Shown piece after piece: positions 1 through 5,061 of a stretch of DNA of 5,061 nucleotides. The position numbers and the translations under genes are program-made. Each line of letters begins with the position of its first letter. The stretch's first letter is position 1. Location of the stretch: contig WOYN01000044.1 in NCBI GenBank assembly GCA_011620825.1, positions 1-5,061 of the forward strand, read 5' to 3'. The notes beneath the pieces were generated by a model. That model was not told the origin of the DNA, made no database searches, and saw only the letters and a program-made list of their open reading frames with translations. Source of the stretch: Candidatus Methanomethylophilaceae archaeon. Its GTDB lineage: Archaea; Thermoplasmatota; Thermoplasmata; Methanomassiliicoccales; Methanomethylophilaceae.

Positions 1-1352
1 TCGTAGCGCCGTATCCGTTCATTTTCATGCCTTCCGTTCTGCATCATTTCATCGAGTGGGCAGGCGCCCCGCTCGGATCGATGATAGCCGTGGTAGACGA
101 GGCACACAATCTTCCCGATTATCTTCGAGAGGTGATGACCGCAGAATACAGCCTCAATGCGCTGGCGCTTGCCGAGAAGGAGGCGAGGGAAATGGGAAAC
201 CCCGAGGTGGCGGAAGGCCTTACGGTAACCGATTTCACAGGAGTGGTCCACGATATAATCGTCGCGGCCTCTGCGGAATATCTCGTGGAGGAAGACGGTC
301 TGGTCCCCCCGTATTTCCTTCAGGACGAGCTGATGGAGCGCTTGGGCGTCAGCTCTAGGACGATATCGGCTATACAGAGGGCGTTGCTGGACATCGGCGA
401 AGCCGTTTCCGAGTCCAAGAAAAAGAGGAAGAAACTTCCTCGCAGCTATGTCGGTTCCCTCGGGAGGTTCCTGCAGCACTGGTACTCCATCGAAGAGGGG
501 TTCTACGTCAGGCTGGTTATAGGCGGTGAGAACACCAAGCTGAAGGTCTACTGCATGGACCCCAGAGAGGCGTCGGGGCCTCTTACGGAGTTCCATGCGT
601 CCATACACATGTCCGGGACACTGGCGCCTCTCGACGAGTACGTAACGGAACTGGGGCTGGAGGACGCAGAGGTACGTGTGTTCAGGTCGCCGTTCGATCC
701 GGGGAACCTGATGGTCGAGTACGTCACCGACGTTTCTACGAAGTACGACGAGATGAGCGACCCCGAAAATGTGGAAAGAATCGAGCGGCGAACGGTCGAT
801 ATCGTAAGATGCACGGACCGAAACACAGCCGTATTTTTCCCATCTTACAGGCTGATGGACACATTCATAAGGGACCGTGTTCAGGATCGCATAGGGAAGG
901 ATATATTCTATGAGACCAGGGGAATGAGCCAGATGGACCTGATGGAGGCGGTAGAGGGATTCAGGAACACCCCGCACGGCGTGTTGTTCGCCGTCACAGG
1001 GGGACGCATAAGCGAGGGGCTCGACTTTCCGGACAAGGACCTGGAGGTCGCGGTGATAATCGGAATCCCGTATCCTCGGCCGACGGCCAAGCACAAGGCG
1101 TTCACAAGATACTGCGAGATAGTTTTCGGGGATGGTTTCGAGCACGCGTCCAAGGTGCCGGCCACGCGCAGGATCAGACAGGCGATCGGGAGGCTGATAA
1201 GGTCCGAGAACGACGCGGGAGCAGCGATAATATTGGACCGCAGGGCGTCTGTGCTGGACGGGATAGACGCATCCCCTACCGACGATCCGTGTTCGGACAT
1301 AGTGGAATTCTTTGCGGAAAGGAATAAAATTAATACAATGTCAACTTTGTGA
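1..1352 (+). CDS. XPD/Rad3-family ATP-dependent DNA helicase, C-terminal part (5' end outside window)
   Basis: Superfamily 2 helicase expected to unwind DNA 5'->3' in repair or replication restart. The frame is open from the left edge (first full codon at 3), so the start, Walker A and any Fe-S cysteine region lie upstream. The Met at 27 is internal. Counting from that Met, visible motifs are DEAHN at 24-28 (motif II), the SGTLAP segment at 196-201, VFFPSYRLMD (motif IV-like), GGRISEGLDFP at 325-335 (motif V) and QAIGRLIR at 385-392 (motif VI). The residues before DEAH (PYPFIFMP) resemble the XPD segment just ahead of motif II. A basic patch, KKKRKK at 131-136, sits in the region between the helicase domains. 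About 449 residues are visible; family members are usually about 600-650, so roughly 200 are missing. The stop TGA overlaps the GTG of the next gene. The family call is firm; XPD versus a DinG-like paralogue is less certain. Confidence 0.93.
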   Translation, partial: VAPYPFIFMPSVLHHFIEWAGAPLGSMIAVVDEAHNLPDYLREVMTAEYSLNALALAEKEAREMGNPEVAEGLTVTDFTGVVHDIIVAASAEYLVEEDGLVPPYFLQDELMERLGVSSRTISAIQRALLDIGEAVSESKKKRKKLPRSYVGSLGRFLQHWYSIEEGFYVRLVIGGENTKLKVYCMDPREASGPLTEFHASIHMSGTLAPLDEYVTELGLEDAEVRVFRSPFDPGNLMVEYVTDVSTKYDEMSDPENVERIERRTVDIVRCTDRNTAVFFPSYRLMDTFIRDRVQDRIGKDIFYETRGMSQMDLMEAVEGFRNTPHGVLFAVTGGRISEGLDFPDKDLEVAVIIGIPYPRPTAKHKAFTRYCEIVFGDGFEHASKVPATRRIRQAIGRLIRSENDAGAAIILDRRASVLDGIDASPTDDPCSDIVEFFAERNKINTMSTL

Positions 1353-1612
1353 ACCGCATGCCTATCGAGGTGGACGAAGACGTCAAGGAAAAAATCCTGG
1401 CAGAGGGCAGAGACTATAGGGTGTGCACAGCATGCACGGGTCCCGCACTTGTCCCGATAACGGTCAAGCCCCCGAAGCCGAACGATATCAAGATCCAGAT
1501 TGGAAAAAATATCCTGTATGTCTCTGCAGTTCAGGCCAAATACATCAACCGCGTGACCATGGATATGGTCTACGACAGGGAAGATGTGGAATACTGCCCG
1601 GCGTTCTATTGA
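1349..1612 (+). CDS. 87-aa conserved-looking protein of unknown function with CxxC
   Basis: I do not recognise the family. The 87-residue product is soluble, with no signal peptide or membrane segment. It has a charged N-terminus (about 1-22), a Cys pair C26-T-A-C29, a proline-rich stretch (PPKPND, 41-46), then alternating hydrophobic residues suggesting beta strands, and a late C83 before the end PAFY. Three cysteines could bind a metal, but a fourth ligand is not obvious. The start is ambiguous. GTG at 1349 gives a 4-nt GTGA overlap with the helicase stop, typical of translational coupling. ATG at 1358 (three residues shorter) lies about 27 nt after an AT-rich TATA-like stretch at 1326-1335 and could be leaderless. 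No clear Shine-Dalgarno precedes either. Coupling to the helicase suggests co-expression, but gives no function. The stop directly abuts the convergent ThiI-like gene. Confidence 0.75.
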   Translation: MNRMPIEVDEDVKEKILAEGRDYRVCTACTGPALVPITVKPPKPNDIKIQIGKNILYVSAVQAKYINRVTMDMVYDREDVEYCPAFY

Positions 1613-2275
1613 TCACGAGATGCGTACGGCGGAGTCGGCCGATGCGGAAACCATCGCGTCGATGTTCGAAGAGGTGTCGAAGGCCCTCACTTTAAGAAGT
1701 TCGGCTTCAGTCACAGGTCCTTTCGGAACAATCGTGCATCCGACCGCCGGACGTATGGATATCTCATAGGTACCGATATTTTTGGCGATCTCTTCAATCT
1801 CCAGCTTGTCGTAACCGATAAGCGGCCTCAGGACGGGGAATTCCAGTCCTGCATTCTCTGCGCGTATGTTGCGAAGCGTCTGTGATGCTACCTGGCCCAG
1901 GGAATCGCCCATCACTATCCCCGCACAACCCAGTCTTTTTGCAAGCTCCTTGGCGGTGCGTTGCATGGTGCGCTTGCACATGACGCACTGATACCTAGTG
2001 TCGCAGGTCTCGCTTATGCGGGTCTGGCTCGGACCGTGCTTTGCAGTGTACAATGGGACCTTCTGACCCGTTATCTTTCTCAGCTGTTCGGCCAGCACTT
2101 TGACGTTCTCCATGGATCTGCTGTCCCCATACGGAGTGTTGTCCATATGCAGGAGGACGATTTCCGCTCCAGCTTCGGCCATCACGTAGGCCGCGACGGG
2201 AGAATCGATTCCGCCGGAAATCAGTGAGATGAGCTTCAGGTGACATATCCCCCTTGCATGGGGGCCCCTTCGCAA
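1613..2275 (-). CDS. stand-alone ThiI-type PP-loop sulfurtransferase domain (tRNA 4-thiouridine synthase-like, no THUMP)
   Basis: Predicted ATP-dependent enzyme that adenylates a uridine (classically U8 of tRNA) and replaces oxygen with sulfur. In the longest frame (220 aa, TTG at 2275) the PP-loop is SGGIDS at 20-25. The family stretch around Y95-QCVMCKR has C97 and C100, a third cysteine is C180, and FPVLRPLIGYDK lies at 146-157. As I recall it, archaeal ThiI uses a CxxC pair plus one later Cys about 80 residues on to hold an Fe-S cluster, and the spacing here agrees. Full ThiI has N-terminal NFLD and THUMP domains for tRNA binding. Both are absent, and there is no rhodanese tail. The domain proper begins at KLISLISGG (residue 14), so CTG at 2239, forming a CTGA overlap with the previous gene, is an attractive true start (208 aa). 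The TTG-encoded 12-residue extension looks non-native. Last gene of the leftward operon. The tRNA substrate is inferred. Confidence 0.88.
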   Translation of the reverse strand: MRRGPHARGICHLKLISLISGGIDSPVAAYVMAEAGAEIVLLHMDNTPYGDSRSMENVKVLAEQLRKITGQKVPLYTAKHGPSQTRISETCDTRYQCVMCKRTMQRTAKELAKRLGCAGIVMGDSLGQVASQTLRNIRAENAGLEFPVLRPLIGYDKLEIEEIAKNIGTYEISIRPAVGCTIVPKGPVTEAELLKVRAFDTSSNIDAMVSASADSAVRIS

Positions 2276-2394
2276 CCCTCTTCGTCGACCAGCATCCCGT
2301 ATAATCCGCCGATTATCTCTTTGAGGTCCTTTACCTCGGCTCTGAGCGCAATGACCTCGGCCTTAAGCGATTCTATATCCTGTTCGTTGCTCAT
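2236..2394 (-). CDS. 52-aa coiled-coil small protein between csl4 and thiI-like gene
   Basis: Family not recognised. The 52-residue product starts MSNEQDIESL. Hydrophobic residues I7, L10, V14, L17, V21, L24, I27 and I28, L31 recur every three or four positions among Glu/Lys/Arg, indicating one amphipathic helix or short coiled coil over about 5-34, probably oligomerising or partner-binding. The tail (35-52) is acidic, then Gly-rich with a single C41, and looks disordered. The ATG at 2394 overlaps the Csl4 stop as ATGA, which fixes this start over the longer frame beginning at 2448, whose extra residues lie inside csl4. No strong Shine-Dalgarno is present (a weak GGGA about 11 nt upstream), so it is probably translated by re-initiation after Csl4. 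Its own TGA overlaps the likely CTG start of the next gene. Position suggests a link with RNA metabolism, but function is unknown. Confidence 0.72.
   Translation of the reverse strand: MSNEQDIESLKAEVIALRAEVKDLKEIIGGLYGMLVDEEGCEGAPMQGGYVT
2249..2264 (-). promoter_or_regulatory. possible hairpin covering the Shine-Dalgarno of the ThiI-like gene
   Basis: In the minus-strand RNA, CCCCC (2264-2260), a six-base loop and GGGGG (2253-2249) can form a perfect 5-bp G-C stem. The 3' arm belongs to AAGGGGG, the only Shine-Dalgarno-like run before the proposed CTG start at 2239 (9 nt spacing). Ribosomes finishing the 52-aa gene would melt it. The stem is seen in the sequence; a regulatory role is inferred. 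Confidence 0.35.
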
Positions 2395-2951
2395 AGTTTG
2401 ACGTTCCCATAGTCGTCCGCAAGCTTTCTGGGCATGGAGTACTTGCATTCAGGGCAGTACAGCCCCATCCCTTTACGGGTCATTTCGGTCTTGCATGTTC
2501 CGCACAATGCGCGGATAACACCGAGATGCTGGTCCTTGGTCGTAAGTTGCAGGGAAGGTTCGGTATCAAGCACCATGGCCCTGATGAAATCTCCTTTCCT
2601 CAGCTCCTTCCCGACATCGTCGGTGTAGCCGGGCGAGATTTTGGATACGTGGAGCGTAGCGTAGGTCTCCCCGCCCACCTGTCTCTCGGTGCCGTCTTTG
2701 GCGACCACGTCCGCCGTGGCCATCGTATTCCTTATGTCGGCGACGATCGCGTACACTATATCGCCATATTTCAGAATGTTAGGGGGGTTGGGCGTGATCA
2801 CCTTGGCGACGCATTCCTCGTCGTCCAGTACCAGATATCCTATCTGGGATGCGTAAATTTTGCCGTTGTCTGCGAAGGTTCCGTCCGACGCAAGATATTC
2901 TTCTTCCACTGCTACCTCGTCTCCGGGGAAAACTTCAATTTTATTCTTCAT
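2391..2951 (-). CDS. csl4: exosome complex RNA-binding protein Csl4
   Basis: Archaeal exosome cap subunit that binds RNA and feeds it into the Rrp41-Rrp42 phosphorolytic ring for 3'-5' decay and polyadenylation-like tailing in the cytoplasm. The 186 residues show the usual order: an N-terminal beta domain with PGDEV at 9-13; an S1/OB RNA-binding domain at about 60-140 (YGDIVYAIV at 62-70, GDFIRAMVLDT at 120-130); and a C-terminal zinc ribbon with C150-x2-C153 and C166-x2-C169. Length and architecture match full-length archaeal Csl4. ATG at 2951 is preceded by AAGGTGA with about 6 nt spacing, a good Shine-Dalgarno that includes the upstream gene's stop codon. It is second in the operon, behind the COG2263 methyltransferase, and overlaps the 52-aa gene by 4 nt. 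No residue looks abnormal. Confidence 0.96.
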   Translation of the reverse strand: MKNKIEVFPGDEVAVEEEYLASDGTFADNGKIYASQIGYLVLDDEECVAKVITPNPPNILKYGDIVYAIVADIRNTMATADVVAKDGTERQVGGETYATLHVSKISPGYTDDVGKELRKGDFIRAMVLDTEPSLQLTTKDQHLGVIRALCGTCKTEMTRKGMGLYCPECKYSMPRKLADDYGNVKL

Positions 2952-2957
2952 ATCAAA

Positions 2958-2964
2958 TCACCTT
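2958..2964 (-). promoter_or_regulatory. Shine-Dalgarno of csl4 overlapping the upstream stop codon
   Basis: On the minus strand the bases read AAGGTGA, complementary to the 3' end of archaeal 16S rRNA, 6 nt before ATG 2951. The final TGA is also the stop of the methyltransferase gene, so a terminating ribosome sits directly on the site. This supports the Csl4 start and coupled expression. Confidence 0.75.
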
Positions 2965-3551
2965 ATGTTAACAACAGCTATCTCAATGCTGCGCTTCGTC
3001 TCTCTATGGAACTCGAATGTATGAGGAATATCGTACTTATATATTTTACAAAGGGACGCCTTCCTCCCCCTCTTCTCGCAGTATTTGATGACGAAATCTG
3101 TCGTTTCCGCTTTATGCATGGAATAGACGCATTCCGAGAGATCCATAGCCCTGTCCAAGAACGGGCGGTCAGCGTTACGGTTCTGACATCCGAAAGGAGG
3201 GTTCATAAAGACAGTGTCGGCCCCCTCATTCACGTTTTTTACGTCGGAAACAAAGAACACGGAGTCAACGCCCGCGGAAAGCGCGTTCTTCCTGGCGGTC
3301 AGGACGGCCTTTTCCGAGATATCGTAACCCAACGAGGTTTCCGCTCCCATGAGCGCCGCGGCTATGGCGAAAACGCCGTTGCCGCAACCGAGGTCCAGGA
3401 CCTTCATGCCGGCTACATCTCCATTCCGGTAAGCCTCGAAGACGATGTCCGCGACCACTGTGGCAGGCGTAGGGTACTGCTCGAGAGAGGCATCCGGTCC
3501 GGAAATAGGCTCCAGCATCTCCAGGGCGATCTCCAGGTCCTTTTTCTTCAT
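2958..3551 (-). CDS. METTL5-like (COG2263) SAM-dependent N6-adenine RNA methyltransferase
   Basis: Class I Rossmann-fold methyltransferase. Its eukaryotic relative METTL5 makes one m6A in small-subunit rRNA, and an rRNA target is the likely archaeal role (inference). The 197-residue product begins MKKKDLEIAL, the start typical of archaeal homologues. It has EQYPTP at 24-29, the SAM-binding motif I DLGCGNG at 53-59, an acidic motif GYDIS at 75-79, catalytic NPPF at 117-120 (the [ND]PP[FY] signature of amino-group methylases), and VYSMHK at 142-147. The frame stays open upstream to 3731, but those residues are AT-rich promoter DNA and resemble no domain, so ATG 3551 is chosen. No Shine-Dalgarno precedes it; see the possible leaderless promoter. 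First gene of the operon. Its TGA is embedded in the Csl4 Shine-Dalgarno, implying coupled translation. Two-gene association with csl4 is familiar in archaea. Confidence 0.93.
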   Translation of the reverse strand: MKKKDLEIALEMLEPISGPDASLEQYPTPATVVADIVFEAYRNGDVAGMKVLDLGCGNGVFAIAAALMGAETSLGYDISEKAVLTARKNALSAGVDSVFFVSDVKNVNEGADTVFMNPPFGCQNRNADRPFLDRAMDLSECVYSMHKAETTDFVIKYCEKRGRKASLCKIYKYDIPHTFEFHRETKRSIEIAVVNIR

Positions 3552-3573
3552 CGCCGTTGTGATACATTCTGCG

Positions 3574-3580
3574 TTAATAT
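3574..3580 (-). promoter_or_regulatory. possible TATA box for a leaderless methyltransferase-csl4 operon transcript
   Basis: The minus strand reads ATATTAA centred 26 nt before the first base of ATG 3551, the distance at which archaeal TATA boxes place the transcription start. With no Shine-Dalgarno before this ATG, a leaderless mRNA is plausible. Other AT-rich candidates lie further upstream (for example CATATATC near 3624-3631), so the choice is uncertain. Confidence 0.3.
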
Positions 3581-3711
3581 CCTTCGCCCAAGAGGATTTT
3601 ACGATATTCGCGACCGCATTACGATATATGACAATACGGCGTCTAGCTATTCTAACTGTAACTAGATATTTGTCTAATAATATCAAAAATAATCGACACA
3701 TAACGGTTACA

Positions 3712-3719
3712 TTTATATC
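3712..3719 (+). promoter_or_regulatory. TATA box for the glutamate-synthase-like gene
   Basis: TTTATATC is the best match to an archaeal TATA box in this divergent gap. It would start transcription near 3740-3745, giving a leader of about 30 nt that contains the strong Shine-Dalgarno at 3760. Just upstream is a short palindrome, TAAC-G-GTTA (3701-3709), at the position of the BRE or a regulator site. Confidence 0.5.
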
Positions 3720-3759
3720 TGAAAAGTGCATATTCGAGTATAGACAGCCTCATGCTGCC

Positions 3760-3767
3760 AAGGAGAT
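3760..3767 (+). promoter_or_regulatory. Shine-Dalgarno of the glutamate-synthase-like gene
   Basis: AAGGAGAT is a near-ideal ribosome binding site, with GGAG ending 7 nt before ATG 3773. It decides the start of the rightward gene and contrasts with the absent site before the leftward methyltransferase gene. Confidence 0.85.
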
Positions 3768-3772
3768 CAAAA

Positions 3773-5061
3773 ATGTATACCATCGAAAACTCGAAGTCGA
3801 CGACCGATACGACGACCCGTGTCAAGGACGTCTGCCCTGTCAGCGGCATGTGCCCGGTGTGCACGGAGGACTGCAACGTCTTATGCGAGGTAGCCAAGGG
3901 CGCCCTCAGGGGAAGGGAGGTCCTGTACCCCAGCCCGGAGCATTTCGGGAAGAGCACCGCCGCATCGAACAAGGACTATTTCCTGGACTGGTCGCACTTC
4001 CAGATAATGGCCGAGCTCCTCGGGGCCAAGGGAATAGAGCCCAGCTCGGACGTGGCGTTCTTCGAGAATGCAAAGATCAACACCGTCATAGGTTCCAGGG
4101 GAAAGAACCCCATCAAGATGTCCCTGCCGTTCCACATCGCAGGACTGGGGTCCACCGCGGTGGCGAAGTCCAACTGGCGCGAACTGGCGTCCGGTGCGGC
4201 GATTTCGGGCGTATGCGAGGTCATAGGAGAGAACGTCTGCGGAATGGACAGCAATGCGGTGTACTCCAACGGAAAGGTGCAGTCCTCCGAGGACCTGGCA
4301 TTCCGCGTGAAGTCCTACATGGACTTCTGGGACGGAGAGAACGGCCGCATAGTGCTCCAGACGAACGTCGAGGACCAGCGCGGAGGAGTGGACGAGTATG
4401 GACTGTCCAAGCTCGGCGTCGAGGTCATCGAGAGGAAGTGGGGACAGGGGGCAAAGGCAATCGGCGGAGAGGTCAGGCTGACCACTCTTGAGAGAGCGCT
4501 CGAGCTAAAGGCCCGCGGATACATAGTAATGCCCGACCCGGAGGACCCCTCTGTCCAAGAGGCGTTCAAGGCAGGCATATTCAAGTCGTTCGAGAGGCAC
4601 AGCCGCGTAGGGTTCCCCGAGCGCAGATCGTTCCTCGACGACATAGACAACCTCAGATCCATGGGCGCCAAGAACGTGTTCCTGAAGACCGGGGCCTACA
4701 AGCCGGAGGTGGTGGCGTTCACGATGAAGGTGGCTTCCGAGGCCAAGCTGGACCTCGTCACCTTCGACGGTGCCGGAGGCGGAACGGGGATGTCGCCGGT
4801 CATGCACATGAACGAGCTCAGCACTCCGACGATCTGGCTCTATGCGCAGGTCATGCAGTGTGCATGGTACTTGAGAAAGAAGGGAAAATATGTTCCCGAC
4901 ATTTCTTTCGCGGGAGGTTTTGTCAACGAATCGCAGATGTACAAGGCCTTTGCGCTATCGGACATGGGCGATGGACCGATATGCAAGTCCATAGCGATGG
5001 CGAGGGCGCCAATCACCGCGGCCATGAAGGGTAAGCACTTCGCGGAGCTCGCCGCGGAAGG
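3773..5061 (+). CDS. glutamate-synthase-like FMN-dependent oxidoreductase (GltB domain 2 / COG0069 family), 3' end outside window
   Basis: Predicted cytoplasmic FMN flavoenzyme with the TIM-barrel fold of the glutamate synthase synthase domain. No stop occurs before the right edge, so 429 codons are visible of perhaps 480-530. The N-terminus is Ser/Thr-rich (7-15), then has five cysteines, C21, C27, C30, C34 and C38, in CPVSGMCPVCTEDCNVLC, probably an Fe-S cluster. Barrel motifs are KWGQGAKAIGGEV at 222-234 (compare IGQGAKPG of GltB), FDGAGGGTGMSP at 331-342 (compare SGHDGGTGASP, flavin/substrate loop) and SFAGGF at 378-383 (compare the GGLRTG phosphate-binding segment). After the barrel, where GltB has the Cys motif that binds [3Fe-4S], this protein reads SIAMARAPITAAMKGK with no such triad. 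No glutamine amidotransferase domain is present, so ammonia-dependent glutamate synthesis, or a different amino-acid substrate, is possible. The family is clear; the reaction is not. Confidence 0.9.
   Translation, partial: MYTIENSKSTTDTTTRVKDVCPVSGMCPVCTEDCNVLCEVAKGALRGREVLYPSPEHFGKSTAASNKDYFLDWSHFQIMAELLGAKGIEPSSDVAFFENAKINTVIGSRGKNPIKMSLPFHIAGLGSTAVAKSNWRELASGAAISGVCEVIGENVCGMDSNAVYSNGKVQSSEDLAFRVKSYMDFWDGENGRIVLQTNVEDQRGGVDEYGLSKLGVEVIERKWGQGAKAIGGEVRLTTLERALELKARGYIVMPDPEDPSVQEAFKAGIFKSFERHSRVGFPERRSFLDDIDNLRSMGAKNVFLKTGAYKPEVVAFTMKVASEAKLDLVTFDGAGGGTGMSPVMHMNELSTPTIWLYAQVMQCAWYLRKKGKYVPDISFAGGFVNESQMYKAFALSDMGDGPICKSIAMARAPITAAMKGKHFAELAAE

Noticed and set aside
2261..2268. GGGGCCCC palindrome as an operator or terminator
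   Set aside because: It lies inside coding sequence, is only 8 bp with no loop and no T-run, and part of it is better explained by the adjacent 5-bp stem.
2236..2275. Programmed -1 frameshift fusing the 52-aa protein to the ThiI-like domain
   Set aside because: The frame relation is -1 and there is a G5 run, but the A GGG GGA site is not a canonical slippery heptamer, and a CTG restart explains the junction more simply.
2395..2448. Upstream extension of the 52-aa protein to 2448
   Set aside because: The extra residues are the csl4 zinc-ribbon codons read out of frame; the ATGA overlap at 2391-2394 is a better start.
2526..3665. Long plus-strand open frame of 379 codons opposite csl4 and the methyltransferase gene
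   Set aside because: It is antisense to two genes with clear domain motifs, has no recognisable domain and runs into promoter DNA; a shadow frame.
3552..3731. N-terminal extension of the methyltransferase to 3731
   Set aside because: The added 60 residues come from AT-rich intergenic DNA and match nothing, while MKKKDLEIAL at 3551 is the family start.
3445..4491. Plus-strand open frame of 348 codons crossing the divergent promoter region
   Set aside because: It overlaps the methyltransferase start, the promoter gap and, out of frame, the strongly supported FMN enzyme gene; its Arg/Gly-rich translation is typical of an off-frame read.
1..5061. Mobile elements, CRISPR arrays, tRNA or rRNA genes
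   Set aside because: No direct repeat arrays, transposase motifs, terminal inverted repeats or tRNA-like cloverleaf sequences were seen by eye on either strand.

Overview
The window looks like chromosomal DNA from a moderately GC-rich euryarchaeon, most likely of the Thermoplasmatota/Methanomassiliicoccales type. The evidence is an XPD/Rad3-type helicase, an exosome Csl4 subunit, a COG2263 (METTL5-like) methyltransferase, archaeal TATA-type promoter sequences, and tight operons with 4-nt stop/start overlaps. The lineage is an inference from gene content and style, not from a marker gene.

Layout: (a) 1-1352 (+) is the C-terminal two thirds of a DEAH-box, XPD-family helicase whose start lies before the window. 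It is translationally coupled (GTGA overlap) to an 87-residue Cys-containing protein of unknown function (1349-1612). (b) 1613-3551 (-) is a compact four-gene operon read leftward: METTL5-like RNA methyltransferase, Csl4, a 52-residue coiled-coil protein, and a stand-alone ThiI-type PP-loop sulfurtransferase domain. Neighbouring genes overlap by a few bases or are separated by only a few. The operon meets the helicase pair end to end, with two stop codons forming TGATCA and no space between them. (c) 3552-3772 is an AT-rich divergent promoter region. It carries a good TATA box and Shine-Dalgarno for the rightward gene and a possible leaderless promoter for the leftward operon. (d) 3773-5061 (+) is the first 429 codons of a glutamate-synthase-like FMN oxidoreductase (GltB domain 2 family) that runs off the window end.

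The leftward operon has an RNA theme: base methylation (probably rRNA), 3'-end RNA decay/processing (exosome cap), and tRNA thiolation. The small coiled-coil protein is the unexplained member. The rightward FMN enzyme is an unrelated metabolic gene. It has a five-cysteine N-terminal motif and lacks the Cys cluster that classical glutamate synthase carries after its FMN barrel, so its substrate is open.

I found no mobile element, CRISPR, tRNA or rRNA. The window is mostly housekeeping DNA. The items most worth a second look are the FMN enzyme, the THUMP-less ThiI domain with its apparent CTG start and hairpin-masked ribosome binding site, and the two small uncharacterised proteins.
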